Source: B46-G9 sp964548365 (GTDB lineage Bacteria; Desulfobacterota; DSM-4660; Desulfatiglandales; Desulfatiglandaceae). Taken from it: a DNA stretch of 64,000 bases. Below the pieces are notes generated by a model. The model was not told the DNA's origin. It saw nothing but the letters and a program-made list of their open reading frames with translations, and did not search any database. The translations under genes and the position numbers were made by a program. This document shows, one piece after another, positions 52,502 to 59,888 of this stretch (its first letter is position 1; each line of letters starts with the position of its first letter). The DNA lies in assembly GCA_964548365.1 (NCBI GenBank), contig CAZJRD010000003.1, forward strand, positions 1-64,000, read 5' to 3'.

Positions 52502-54430
52502 TTAATCTCTTTGTACCACCAGCTCATCAGCGACAATCATGTCCACCATGTCTTCATATTCCTGCAACGTCCATCCCTTGATATCGATGGCGTTCTCGGG
52601 GCATACTGCCACGCAGGCCCCGCACCCCAGACAGAGAGCTGGAAATACCTGGGCCCGGTTCACCTTTTCTCCCTCCACCAGCATTTCAACCATGTTGAGG
52701 GCCCCTTCCGCCAGGCATGCCTCCGCGCAAGCGCCGTGTCCCTTGCACTTCTGCAGGTCTACTTCCGCTACAAATGGATCCAGCTCCACAAAACCTTTCC
52801 CGAGCATGGCAGCCGTTTTTACTGCGGCAGCACCAGCCGCGTTACATGCCTCTCCCACATCCATGGGGGCCTGGCAGGTCCCTGCCAGCAGAAGCCCTGT
52901 AATGGACAACTCAACAGGGCGTAATTTGGGATGCACCTCCAGCAAAAATCTATCCGCCCCCACAGGAAGTTTCATCTTATCCACCAAATCAGGAATGGGA
53001 GTCGGTTCCATCCCTACCGCCAGGACGACCAGATCCACCGGCACCTCAACTTCCTCATCAAATGTCAAGGTATCTTTCACTTTTACCATCAAGGGATATC
53101 CATGCCCCGTACTATCCCCGGTCACCACCGGGGGCTCTTCAGGAAGAAAGCGCAAAAAAACCACTCCATGGTCTGATGCTTCATTGTACAGTTCTTCCTG
53201 GCCCCGCCCGTAGGTCCTGATATCGCGGTAAAATTCGAAGACCCTCGTTTCCGGGTAGGTCTGGCGTATGGTATTTGCCGCGTTGATTGTTGCCGTGCAG
53301 CATGTCCTTGAACAATATTCGTTCAAAATGCCGGATTCATCCGATTCATGAATGCCCGGTATTTGTCTGCTACCAACACAATGGATCATGGCGATACTTC
53401 GAATCTTTCTCCCGTTGATTTCCAGCGCCTTTCCCTCTTTTCGATTTTCTGCCAGGATCCGGATAAAATCGGGCAGGGTCACGACTTCCTGGAACTCCCG
53501 GTACCCATACTCTCCTTTGAAAGGTGCGTAGGGCTTAAACCCCGTGGCCAGGACAACCGTTCCCGTCTCTATGATCAGCTCCTCATCCTTTTCCGGAACA
53601 GATCCCGGATGCACTCCGATGAATGGGACAAAATCGCCGGCGGCACTCCCCGACTCTTTCGCAAAACCAAGTCTCTTTTCATCCTCTTCAGACAAAGATG
53701 GTGTTCTCTTGACTGTCAGGCTAAAATTTCCGACATACCCGTCAAAGCCCACAACCTGGGAGCAGGTATAGACGGTGATGGAGGGGTCATCCAAGACAGC
53801 GCTTGCAAGTTCCGAGACAACGTCGGGAGCCTTCACTCCAGTAGGAGCCAGTACCTCGAGCTGCGCGGTCCTCCCGCCCAAAAAGGGCGACCTTTCTATC
53901 ATCACCACTTCAATTCCTCGATCGGAAAGGTCTTTCGCCGCCTTGAGGCCCGCAACACCGCCGCCAATAATGGTAGCATGCTTTTTTGCATCAACCCGAA
54001 TTGGTTCCAGCGGCGTCAGATTCTTTGCCTTGCCCACGGCCGCAGCCACCAGGCGCGTTGCTTTATCGGTCGCGCTTACCCCATCGTGGACCCAGCTCAC
54101 CTGCTCGCGGATATTGGCATGCTCGTAAACATACGGGTTGCCCCCCGCCCTGGAGATGGCGCCACGAAAGGTCGTTTCGTGGAGACTCGGCGCACAGGAG
54201 GCTACCACCACCCTGTTTATTTTGCCACTCTTGAGGTCCTCCGCGATCATGTCCTGTCCGGGATCCGAACACATGAACTCATTCCTGTGCGCCACAACTA
54301 CGCCGGGAATCTTTCCAGCCCGTTTTCGAACGGTTTCCACGTTTACGTGATCGGAGATATTCCCTCCGCAATGACATATATAGACGCCAACCTTGACTTC
54401 TTCATTCTTGCTCTTGCTTTCGTCTGTCAT
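52502..54430 (-). CDS. hdrA: HdrA-like protein with N-terminal Hdr domain and C-terminal ferredoxin
   Basis: The 642-residue flavoprotein has the N-terminal HdrA domain (YICHCGGNI with C19 and C21, CSDPGQ, ASCAPSLHETTFR), an FAD domain (IIGGGVAGLKAAKDL) and a C-terminal two-cluster ferredoxin. One cluster motif is irregular (CKGHGACAEAC, C-x5-C-x3-C) and one is normal (CLGCGACVAVCP). The usual internal ferredoxin insert between FAD halves is missing; the partner gene at 54471 has it. The start is ATG 54430 with GGAG upstream. It would carry electrons between the second HdrA, MvhD and the HdrC/B pair. Flavin-based bifurcation at this FAD is possible. Confidence 0.9.
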   Translation of the reverse strand: MTDESKSKNEEVKVGVYICHCGGNISDHVNVETVRKRAGKIPGVVVAHRNEFMCSDPGQDMIAEDLKSGKINRVVVASCAPSLHETTFRGAISRAGGNPYVYEHANIREQVSWVHDGVSATDKATRLVAAAVGKAKNLTPLEPIRVDAKKHATIIGGGVAGLKAAKDLSDRGIEVVMIERSPFLGGRTAQLEVLAPTGVKAPDVVSELASAVLDDPSITVYTCSQVVGFDGYVGNFSLTVKRTPSLSEEDEKRLGFAKESGSAAGDFVPFIGVHPGSVPEKDEELIIETGTVVLATGFKPYAPFKGEYGYREFQEVVTLPDFIRILAENRKEGKALEINGRKIRSIAMIHCVGSRQIPGIHESDESGILNEYCSRTCCTATINAANTIRQTYPETRVFEFYRDIRTYGRGQEELYNEASDHGVVFLRFLPEEPPVVTGDSTGHGYPLMVKVKDTLTFDEEVEVPVDLVVLAVGMEPTPIPDLVDKMKLPVGADRFLLEVHPKLRPVELSITGLLLAGTCQAPMDVGEACNAAGAAAVKTAAMLGKGFVELDPFVAEVDLQKCKGHGACAEACLAEGALNMVEMLVEGEKVNRAQVFPALCLGCGACVAVCPENAIDIKGWTLQEYEDMVDMIVADELVVQRD

Positions 54431-54470
54431 TATCCTCACTCCAACTCTGTTCGTGAAACAGGGATCAGAT

Positions 54471-55775
54471 TCAGGCTGCTTTTCTTCCTTGCTCGAGTGC
54501 TGCCATATATTTCGATGCTTCCATGGCCGCCGCCCCTGCCTCTGCTATTGTATCCACAATATCTTTCGGCCCAACTGCTACCCCTGCCGCGAAAACACCT
54601 TCCATGTCTGTGAGCGTGGGAGCGACCTTGGGTTTGATCTGGTCAATAAACCCATCTTCTCCAATGGATACCGGGCACTGTTTTACGGGGTTCCAATCAG
54701 GGAGCATGCCAAGCGAGAGCACCACCAGATCATGATCAGCCGTGACTGATCCTTCCCCATCCTGCGCTTCATAACGAACCGTTACGCTGCCGTTTTCACC
54801 GGGGCTCATGGTTGCCACCTTGGCCTTTACAAACTGGATTCCCATAGCCTGGGCGTTCTGGAAAAATTGCTCATATCCTTTTCCGAATGCCCTGATGTCC
54901 ATATAATATATGATGATGTCGGCCAAAGGCAGGGAACCGGAAAGCAGCATGGCCTGCTTGATGGCATACATGCAGCACACCCTTGAGCAATACGGAACAC
55001 CCATACTCTTGTCCCGGGACCCCGCACACTGGATAAAGGCAACGGAATCAGGTTCCATGCCGTCCGAGGGCCGCAACACACGATTATAAGGACCATTCGG
55101 GGCCAGGAGGCGTTCCATTTGCAGTGCCGTGATCACATTCGGAATCTTGCCCTCGCCATACTGTTGTTTGGTCTCCAGTGGGCTCAACTGGAAGCCGGTG
55201 CTCAGGATAGCCGTTTTTGCCTCGATAGTGAAATCCTCCGGCTCCTGGAAGTAGTCCACCGCCCCGGTTGGGCAAATCTTTTCACATTTTCCACAGAGCA
55301 TACAGTTCTCCGTGTCCAGAATTGCGAACTGAGGGATGGCGGTTGAAAACGGAATGTAGATAGCCTTTCTCGCTGCGTATCCCCCCTGATTATCATCTGT
55401 GACCAAGACCGGGCAGTTGTACTCACACTGTCTGCACCCGATACACTTTTTCGCGTCCACATAACGAGGCTTCTGGGTTACCGAAGCGGAAATGCCCGTT
55501 GGTCCCCGGTCTAACGCATTCAAATCACAATAGGTAAACAAGGTGATGTTCTCATGGTGGGCAGAGGCAGCCATCTTCGGGGTAGTAATACAGCTTGCAC
55601 AATCGAGCGTAGGAAAAACCTTGGAAAGGCGAATCATTTTTCCACCGATTGTGGCGTCCTTTTCCACAACAGCCACCTTGTAACCCTGATCTCCCAAATC
55701 CAGGGCGGATTGAAGCCCGGCAATGCCACCGCCCACAACGAGGGCATCAAATGTCTTGGTTTCGTTGGTGTTCAT
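54471..55775 (-). CDS. HdrA-like flavoprotein with internal ferredoxin clusters
   Basis: The 434-residue protein has an FAD domain (VVGGGIAGLQSALDLGDQGY), the HdrA motif LDCASCITTPKMA, two internal [4Fe-4S] sites (CIGCRQCEYNCPV and CMLCGKCEKICPT) and a C-terminal FAD part. It lacks the N-terminal CHCG domain and the C-terminal ferredoxin of full HdrA; the neighbour at 52502 has exactly those. The FAD domain resembles QmoA in size, but the ferredoxin insert fits HdrA better. A good GGAGGG precedes the ATG. It lies 94 bases after the MvhD gene and 40 before the other HdrA. Confidence 0.9.
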   Translation of the reverse strand: MNTNETKTFDALVVGGGIAGLQSALDLGDQGYKVAVVEKDATIGGKMIRLSKVFPTLDCASCITTPKMAASAHHENITLFTYCDLNALDRGPTGISASVTQKPRYVDAKKCIGCRQCEYNCPVLVTDDNQGGYAARKAIYIPFSTAIPQFAILDTENCMLCGKCEKICPTGAVDYFQEPEDFTIEAKTAILSTGFQLSPLETKQQYGEGKIPNVITALQMERLLAPNGPYNRVLRPSDGMEPDSVAFIQCAGSRDKSMGVPYCSRVCCMYAIKQAMLLSGSLPLADIIIYYMDIRAFGKGYEQFFQNAQAMGIQFVKAKVATMSPGENGSVTVRYEAQDGEGSVTADHDLVVLSLGMLPDWNPVKQCPVSIGEDGFIDQIKPKVAPTLTDMEGVFAAGVAVGPKDIVDTIAEAGAAAMEASKYMAALEQGRKAA

Positions 55776-55869
55776 TCATCCCTCCAGATCAGTTCATAGC
55801 CCAATAGCAATAATAGCCCGGAGTATTTTTCCAATAGAGCTTGTGCCATCGCCTATGAGCTGTGCGCTA

Positions 55870-56280
55870 TCAGCTTAACAATGGCGGCCCTATCTCTTTG
55901 ACCAACGCATTCATATCGTTGATTTCCTTCAGGAATGCGCGGTTACACACCGTGCATATTGCAGTGAGCCGCAGCCTGCGAATATCCAGATCCTTTTCCT
56001 TCATCATTGCATAGATCCGGTCGATACGCTTTGCCAGGACCTGGTATGCGCCTTCGTAGGGGCATTCCACACCGCACGACATGATAATAATGCCGCTGAT
56101 CCCTTTTCTGAAACAATCCATATAGAACTTCTCCGGGAACATGACGGGCGCCGGCACCCTGACAATATAGGTATTCGTCGGATAGGTCGAGTGCGCCTGC
56201 CCCACTGAGTTGGCCCCTGGATAAGCGCAGTGCTCGGTGGCCAGGACAAGTATCTTTCCATCGCTTTCTTGAGCCGCCAT
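55870..56280 (-). CDS. MvhD/FlpD-like hydrogenase iron-sulfur subunit
   Basis: The 136-residue protein has the MvhD fold (FYMDCFRKGISGIIIMSCGVECPYEG) and cysteines C18, C56, C69, C73, C109 and C112, with AICTVCNRAFLKEIN near the end. MvhD carries a [2Fe-2S] cluster and passes electrons from hydrogenase, formate dehydrogenase or a pyridine-nucleotide module into HdrA. None of those partners is in the window. It heads the operon MvhD-HdrA-HdrA-wHTH-HdrC-HdrB-DsrE. Confidence 0.88.
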   Translation of the reverse strand: MAAQESDGKILVLATEHCAYPGANSVGQAHSTYPTNTYIVRVPAPVMFPEKFYMDCFRKGISGIIIMSCGVECPYEGAYQVLAKRIDRIYAMMKEKDLDIRRLRLTAICTVCNRAFLKEINDMNALVKEIGPPLLS

Positions 56281-56400
56281 AATGTACCTGCCTACTGTTT
56301 CATGCTACAATGAAAGATTCCTGAACCGCGAAGACGCCAAGGCCAGCTTGCCCCATGTGCTTCGCGTTCCTTTGGAACCCAAGCTGTGGCATTAATGGAA

Positions 56401-56426
56401 TAGAAAAAAGCGCCCCAATGGGCGCC
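56401..56426 (-). terminator. Rho-independent terminator after tusA
   Basis: On the minus strand a stem gcgccc, loop of four bases, gggcgc is followed by six T residues. It lies 23 bases past the tusA stop. It separates the tusA/CNB group from the MvhD-Hdr operon, which therefore needs its own promoter in 56281-56400. Confidence 0.8.
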
Positions 56427-56448
56427 ATAATATATCTCTGAAACGTCA

Positions 56449-56703
56449 TCACTTTATTCTTTTGACAAACAACCTGTCATACCCATCGGCTTCCAAGAAC
56501 CCAAGATACTCATGCCCCACCTTCCCTGCCCAGGCGGGAATATCATTCCTGGTCCCGGCATCGCCGGACAAGATCTCCAGGATGTCGCCCACCTTGACTT
56601 TTCCGATTCCCTTTTTTGCTTCCAGAAGCGGACCAGGGCATGCGCTCCCCCGCGCATCCACGCTGTTTGCCACATCAATGCTACTAAGATCTACATCTGT
56701 CAT
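56449..56703 (-). CDS. tusA: TusA-family sulfur carrier
   Basis: The 84-residue protein has the TusA motif DARGSACPGPLLEAKKGI, with the sulfur-carrying cysteine in CPGP. The rest (VGDILEILSGDAGTRNDIPAWAGKVGHEYLGF) is the usual beta-alpha fold. AAGGAGGAAG precedes the ATG. It lies 112 bases after the first CNB gene and is followed by a terminator. It probably exchanges persulfide sulfur with the DsrE proteins downstream. Confidence 0.95.
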   Translation of the reverse strand: MTDVDLSSIDVANSVDARGSACPGPLLEAKKGIGKVKVGDILEILSGDAGTRNDIPAWAGKVGHEYLGFLEADGYDRLFVKRIK

Positions 56704-56814
56704 TTTACTTCCTCCTTGGTTTTTTTAATTATCCACAACAATGGAAATGGTGATTACTACAATATGTTTTCTTAAGCTGGTTTGAAGACGATCATTTTTC
56801 CAATACACAATGCA

Positions 56815-57246
56815 CTACGTGACATGCAATTTCCCTGCAACACGTTTGCTGAGCGTCTTGGCCGACGCCTTGATGAGCAGGTACCCAAGCCTGCTGTCCT
56901 TCTCAAAGAGTTGCCGCAACTTTGATTGTGGCCAGTGGAGTAACCGTGATGCCTCTTCGCACCGGGCATGGCTTGCATAGCTCCTGAGTCCTGAAAGAGA
57001 AGAACAGCCGACGCCCATCCCGGGACTGACGGTCTCCGTGTTGATGGAACCGTCCGGCTGTTCAAATTCAAGGACAACTTTTCCTTCCTTAATAATATAA
57101 AAGTCATCCGCCGGGTCCCCTTCATGGAAGAGATATTCGTCCTTTTCCGCCTTCACGATATCACCGACAGCGGCAAGTTTCTCTACCATCTTTTCACTCA
57201 GGGGTTTGAAAATCCCCACCTTCTGCATTTCCTTGATCAGTATCAT
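56815..57246 (-). CDS. Cyclic-nucleotide-binding-fold protein without DNA-binding domain (copy 2)
   Basis: A 143-residue stand-alone CNB/Crp effector fold. It has the pattern LFHEGDPADDFYIIKEGKVVLEF and the phosphate-loop region PGMGVGCSSLSGLRSY. The usual ligand arginine-serine pair is not clear, so the ligand may not be cAMP. No helix-turn-helix follows. It is about half identical in sequence to the next gene upstream, so the pair arose by tandem duplication. A role as a redox- or metabolite-sensing partner of the sulfur proteins is possible. Confidence 0.8.
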   Translation of the reverse strand: MILIKEMQKVGIFKPLSEKMVEKLAAVGDIVKAEKDEYLFHEGDPADDFYIIKEGKVVLEFEQPDGSINTETVSPGMGVGCSSLSGLRSYASHARCEEASRLLHWPQSKLRQLFEKDSRLGYLLIKASAKTLSKRVAGKLHVT

Positions 57247-57318
57247 CCTTCACACCCCCTTCCAGGGTAAACGAGAAAACATCCACTTCTTTCTCAAACA
57301 TTCCCTCCAGCTCAACCT

Positions 57319-57741
57319 TTACAGTTTTCCGGCCACACGCCTGTTGAGGGACACGGCGCACGCTCTCATCATCAGGTAGCCCATGCGCTCGTTCTGGTTA
57401 AAGAGGTGGCGGAGTTTGGATTGAGGCCATTCGAGAAGTTTCGAATCCTCTTCACATCTCCCGTCAGACGTATAAGACATCAGTCCCGCCAGGGATGAGC
57501 ATCCCACGCCCATACCCGGCCCGACGGTCTCCGTGAGGATTGATCCGTCTTCCTGCCTGAACTCCAGCACAACCTTGCCTTCCTTTACGATGTAATAAAG
57601 ATCAGCATGGTCTCCTTCCCTGAAAAGGTATGTTCCCAGTGATGCATTGATCACTTCACCTGCGGCCGCAAGATCTTCCACCATCTCGCGGTCCATCCCT
57701 TCGAAATCCTCTATGTTTTGCATTTCCTCCAGGGGTATCAT
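57319..57741 (-). CDS. Cyclic-nucleotide-binding-fold protein without DNA-binding domain (copy 1)
   Basis: This 140-residue CNB-fold protein has YLFREGDHADLYYIVKEGKVVLEF, PGMGVGCSSLAGLMSYTSDGRCEE and WPQSKLRHLFNQNERMGYLMM. The start is ATG 57741; a GTG at 57750 sits inside GGAGGTG. The same motifs occur in the downstream copy, including the GCSSL cysteine and the RCEE cysteine, so both may be redox-active. No DNA-binding domain. It follows the TusA-like gene by 45 bases. Confidence 0.8.
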   Translation of the reverse strand: MIPLEEMQNIEDFEGMDREMVEDLAAAGEVINASLGTYLFREGDHADLYYIVKEGKVVLEFRQEDGSILTETVGPGMGVGCSSLAGLMSYTSDGRCEEDSKLLEWPQSKLRHLFNQNERMGYLMMRACAVSLNRRVAGKL

Positions 57742-57786
57742 GGCTTTCACCTCCCTTTTCCGGGCTGGCGCCCGATACGACCACCA

Positions 57787-58056
57787 CTAGTGCCTGACCC
57801 TTGTAACTCCGGTCCTCTTGTCCTGTTCCTTTTTCAGCCTCACCCGGTATACTGAATTATTTTCATTCAGATCCAACAATTCATAAGGGTAGGCCCTGAG
57901 CACTTTGAACAGATTTAGCTTGGTTTCCCGATCGCCCACCAGGACATCCATAATGCCACCCACCTTCATTTCCTTGAAGGCTCTGGTAAATTCCAGCATA
58001 GCCATTGGTATGATACTGCCCCGCAGGTCGAGGATGGCGTCCGCATGTGCTTTCAA
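57787..58056 (-). CDS. TusA-fold protein lacking the sulfur-carrying cysteine
   Basis: The 89-residue protein starts at TTG 58056 (GAGGAAATCCA before it). A longer frame to 58197 is not supported. It has the TusA frame, AILDLRGSIIPMAMLEFTRAFKEMKVGGIMDVLV, but IPMAML stands where TusA has CPxPxL. The rest (DRETKLNLFKVLRAYPYELLDLNENN) fits the fold. Without the cysteine it cannot carry persulfide. It could be a scaffold or regulator for its neighbours. It is the first gene of the TusA-like/CNB/CNB/TusA series and divergent from the sigma-54 activator. Confidence 0.7.
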   Translation of the reverse strand: MKAHADAILDLRGSIIPMAMLEFTRAFKEMKVGGIMDVLVGDRETKLNLFKVLRAYPYELLDLNENNSVYRVRLKKEQDKRTGVTRVRH

Positions 58057-58357
58057 TGGATTTCCTCTCGGTGTCAAACGTTCACACGAGTTTACAAGAG
58101 CAATCCTTATGCCAATGAGCTTGTTCCATCTGAACAACCCCATTTCAGAAACATTCCTCAAAGGCAGATGAATTTGTTTCAATAAATGCAATACCAATTC
58201 ATTATAAATTAAAGGGTTTTGGGCGGCTGGGACAGTCCCCCGGGGTATTTGTAAAATGAAGAATCAGGCTCAATCAAGTTTCCGAAAAAGTCCTTGCTGC
58301 ATTTTTCATGTTAATGTATATATTAACACATGCTTAATTTTAACACCTGGAGGGTTT
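58057..58357. other. Divergent intergenic region, TusA-like gene and sigma-54 activator
   Basis: About 300 bases hold the promoters of both genes. TATAAT-like sequence occurs on the minus strand at about 58197-58210 (tttataatg). No convincing -24/-12 site was found in this region. CTGGAGGG before ATG 58358 is the ribosome site of the activator. Confidence 0.4.
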
Positions 58358-59743
58358 ATGTTTGAACAGGACTTAAACACTTACTGGAAGACCGTGGTCA
58401 GCACCATCCAGGATGGGATCATGATTGTCGACAAAGAAGGGACCGTTGTTTCCGTAAACCAGGCCATGGAAGATTTGGCGGGCTACACCAGTGATGATCT
58501 CGTAGGAAACCCCTGTTCTATCCTGGACTGCGATCTTTGTCTCAACCCCCGGAACCAGGACGATGACCAACACTGGTGCCATTTGTTCGAGATCGGCACT
58601 CTCAAGCGGAGAAGATGCACCTTAACGCGGAAAGACGGGAGCGTTTTGGAAATATTGAAAAATGCTTCTCTCCTGCGAAATACCAGGGGGCAGGTCATAG
58701 GGGCCGTTGAAACCTTCACCGATATAACGGAAATCATTCGGAAAGAACACCAGATAGAGGCCTTTCGCCGGCAATTGCGTGCAGAAGACGGGTTTCACGG
58801 GATCATGGGAATCTCCGCACCCATGAAACAGGTTTTTGACCTCATCGAGAATGTGGCCCAATCGGACGCGCCGGTCATCATCCTTGGGGAAAGCGGGACC
58901 GGGAAAGAACTGGTAGCCGAGGCAATCCACAACATCGGGCCACGCAAAAACAGGCCCTTCGTCAAGGTCAACTGCGCCGCCCTCAATCAATCCCTTCTTG
59001 AAAGCGAGCTTTTCGGCCATGTAAAAGGGGCATTTACCGGTGCGGTACGGAGCAGGACCGGTCGTTTCGAGGCCGCCCAGGGAGGGGACCTTTTCCTGGA
59101 TGAAATCGGTGACCTTCCCCTGGTTACCCAGGTGAAACTCCTGCGGGTCCTTGAAGAAAAGGTTATTGAACGGGTCGGAGACAATCGTTCCATTCCCGTA
59201 GATGTACGCATCATCACTGCCACCAATCGGGACCTGAAGGCCCTGGTGGATGAAAAAAATTTCCGAGATGATCTCTATTTCAGGATCAACATTATCCCCA
59301 TCAGCCTGCCGCCGTTGCGGGACCGGATAAATGACATCCCTATCCTGGCACAGGCCTTCTTCGAGCACATCAGGCTCAAGAGCGGAAAGGATATCCACGG
59401 GATCAGCGAGGATGCCATGGCAGCCCTCCTGCGCTATCACTGGCCCGGGAATGTACGTGAACTGAAAGGTGCGTTTGAATATGCATTCGTGGCCTGCCAC
59501 GGTCCCCTTATCCAGCCCCACCATTTTCCCCCGAGTATCTTTGACGGGCCGTCGCCCCGTGCTGAGATGAAGAGGCTTGCACTGGACCCCGACGAAGCAA
59601 AGAGGACCGAGCTCATCGAGGCCCTCAAAAAGGCCGGGGGAAACCAGTCCAAAGCGGCCCGTATTCTGGGGGTCTCACGGGTGACCGTGTGGAACAGGAT
59701 GAAAAAATTTGGAATTGATTTGACCCGTCAGGTGACAAAATAG
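58358..59743 (+). CDS. PAS-domain sigma-54-dependent transcriptional activator
   Basis: The 461-residue protein has an N-terminal PAS domain (about 5-130), an AAA+ domain and a Fis-type helix-turn-helix (GNQSKAARILGVSRVTVWNRMKKFG). Walker A is GESGTGKE and GAFTGAV is the sigma-54 contact. The PAS part holds cysteines in NPCSILDCDLCLNPRNQ and HWCHLF, then KRRRC, a pattern I link with redox- or metal-sensing PAS domains. The start is ATG 58358; the upstream frame has no ribosome site. A sigma-54 promoter lies six bases past its stop, so it likely controls the RND pump operon. Confidence 0.94.
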   Translation: MFEQDLNTYWKTVVSTIQDGIMIVDKEGTVVSVNQAMEDLAGYTSDDLVGNPCSILDCDLCLNPRNQDDDQHWCHLFEIGTLKRRRCTLTRKDGSVLEILKNASLLRNTRGQVIGAVETFTDITEIIRKEHQIEAFRRQLRAEDGFHGIMGISAPMKQVFDLIENVAQSDAPVIILGESGTGKELVAEAIHNIGPRKNRPFVKVNCAALNQSLLESELFGHVKGAFTGAVRSRTGRFEAAQGGDLFLDEIGDLPLVTQVKLLRVLEEKVIERVGDNRSIPVDVRIITATNRDLKALVDEKNFRDDLYFRINIIPISLPPLRDRINDIPILAQAFFEHIRLKSGKDIHGISEDAMAALLRYHWPGNVRELKGAFEYAFVACHGPLIQPHHFPPSIFDGPSPRAEMKRLALDPDEAKRTELIEALKKAGGNQSKAARILGVSRVTVWNRMKKFGIDLTRQVTK

Positions 59744-59749
59744 GAGTTT

Positions 59750-59764
59750 TGGCACAGGTGTTGC
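59750..59764 (+). promoter_or_regulatory. Sigma-54 (-24/-12) promoter of the efflux operon
   Basis: TGGCAC, five bases, TTGC: a full match to the -24/-12 consensus, 125 bases before the ATG of the TolC-like gene and just past the stop of the sigma-54 activator gene. The gene order makes the activator the likely regulator. Confidence 0.85.
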
Positions 59765-59888
59765 TATAATGACAGTCAGTGGGTGTAAAAACTTGGCATT
59801 ACCTCCTTTTGCTACACACCCCTGCATCCTGAGCCGTCTTTGGGAATTGGTCCCCCCAATGCCGGCTCTTTTTTTTGGAGGACGCGCA

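Noticed and set aside
54471..55775. Calling the second HdrA-like protein QmoA
   Set aside because: It has two internal ferredoxin motifs and an HdrA-type DCASC motif; no QmoC-like membrane subunit or aprAB is present.
55820..55860. A possible minus-strand -24/-12 site before the MvhD operon (GTGCCA with nearby CAATAG)
   Set aside because: The -12 element does not match and the site is downstream of the MvhD start.
58622..59524. A 300-residue minus-strand frame inside the sigma-54 activator
   Set aside because: It is antisense to a gene with full Walker, GAFTGA and helix-turn-helix motifs; no motif or ribosome site supports it.
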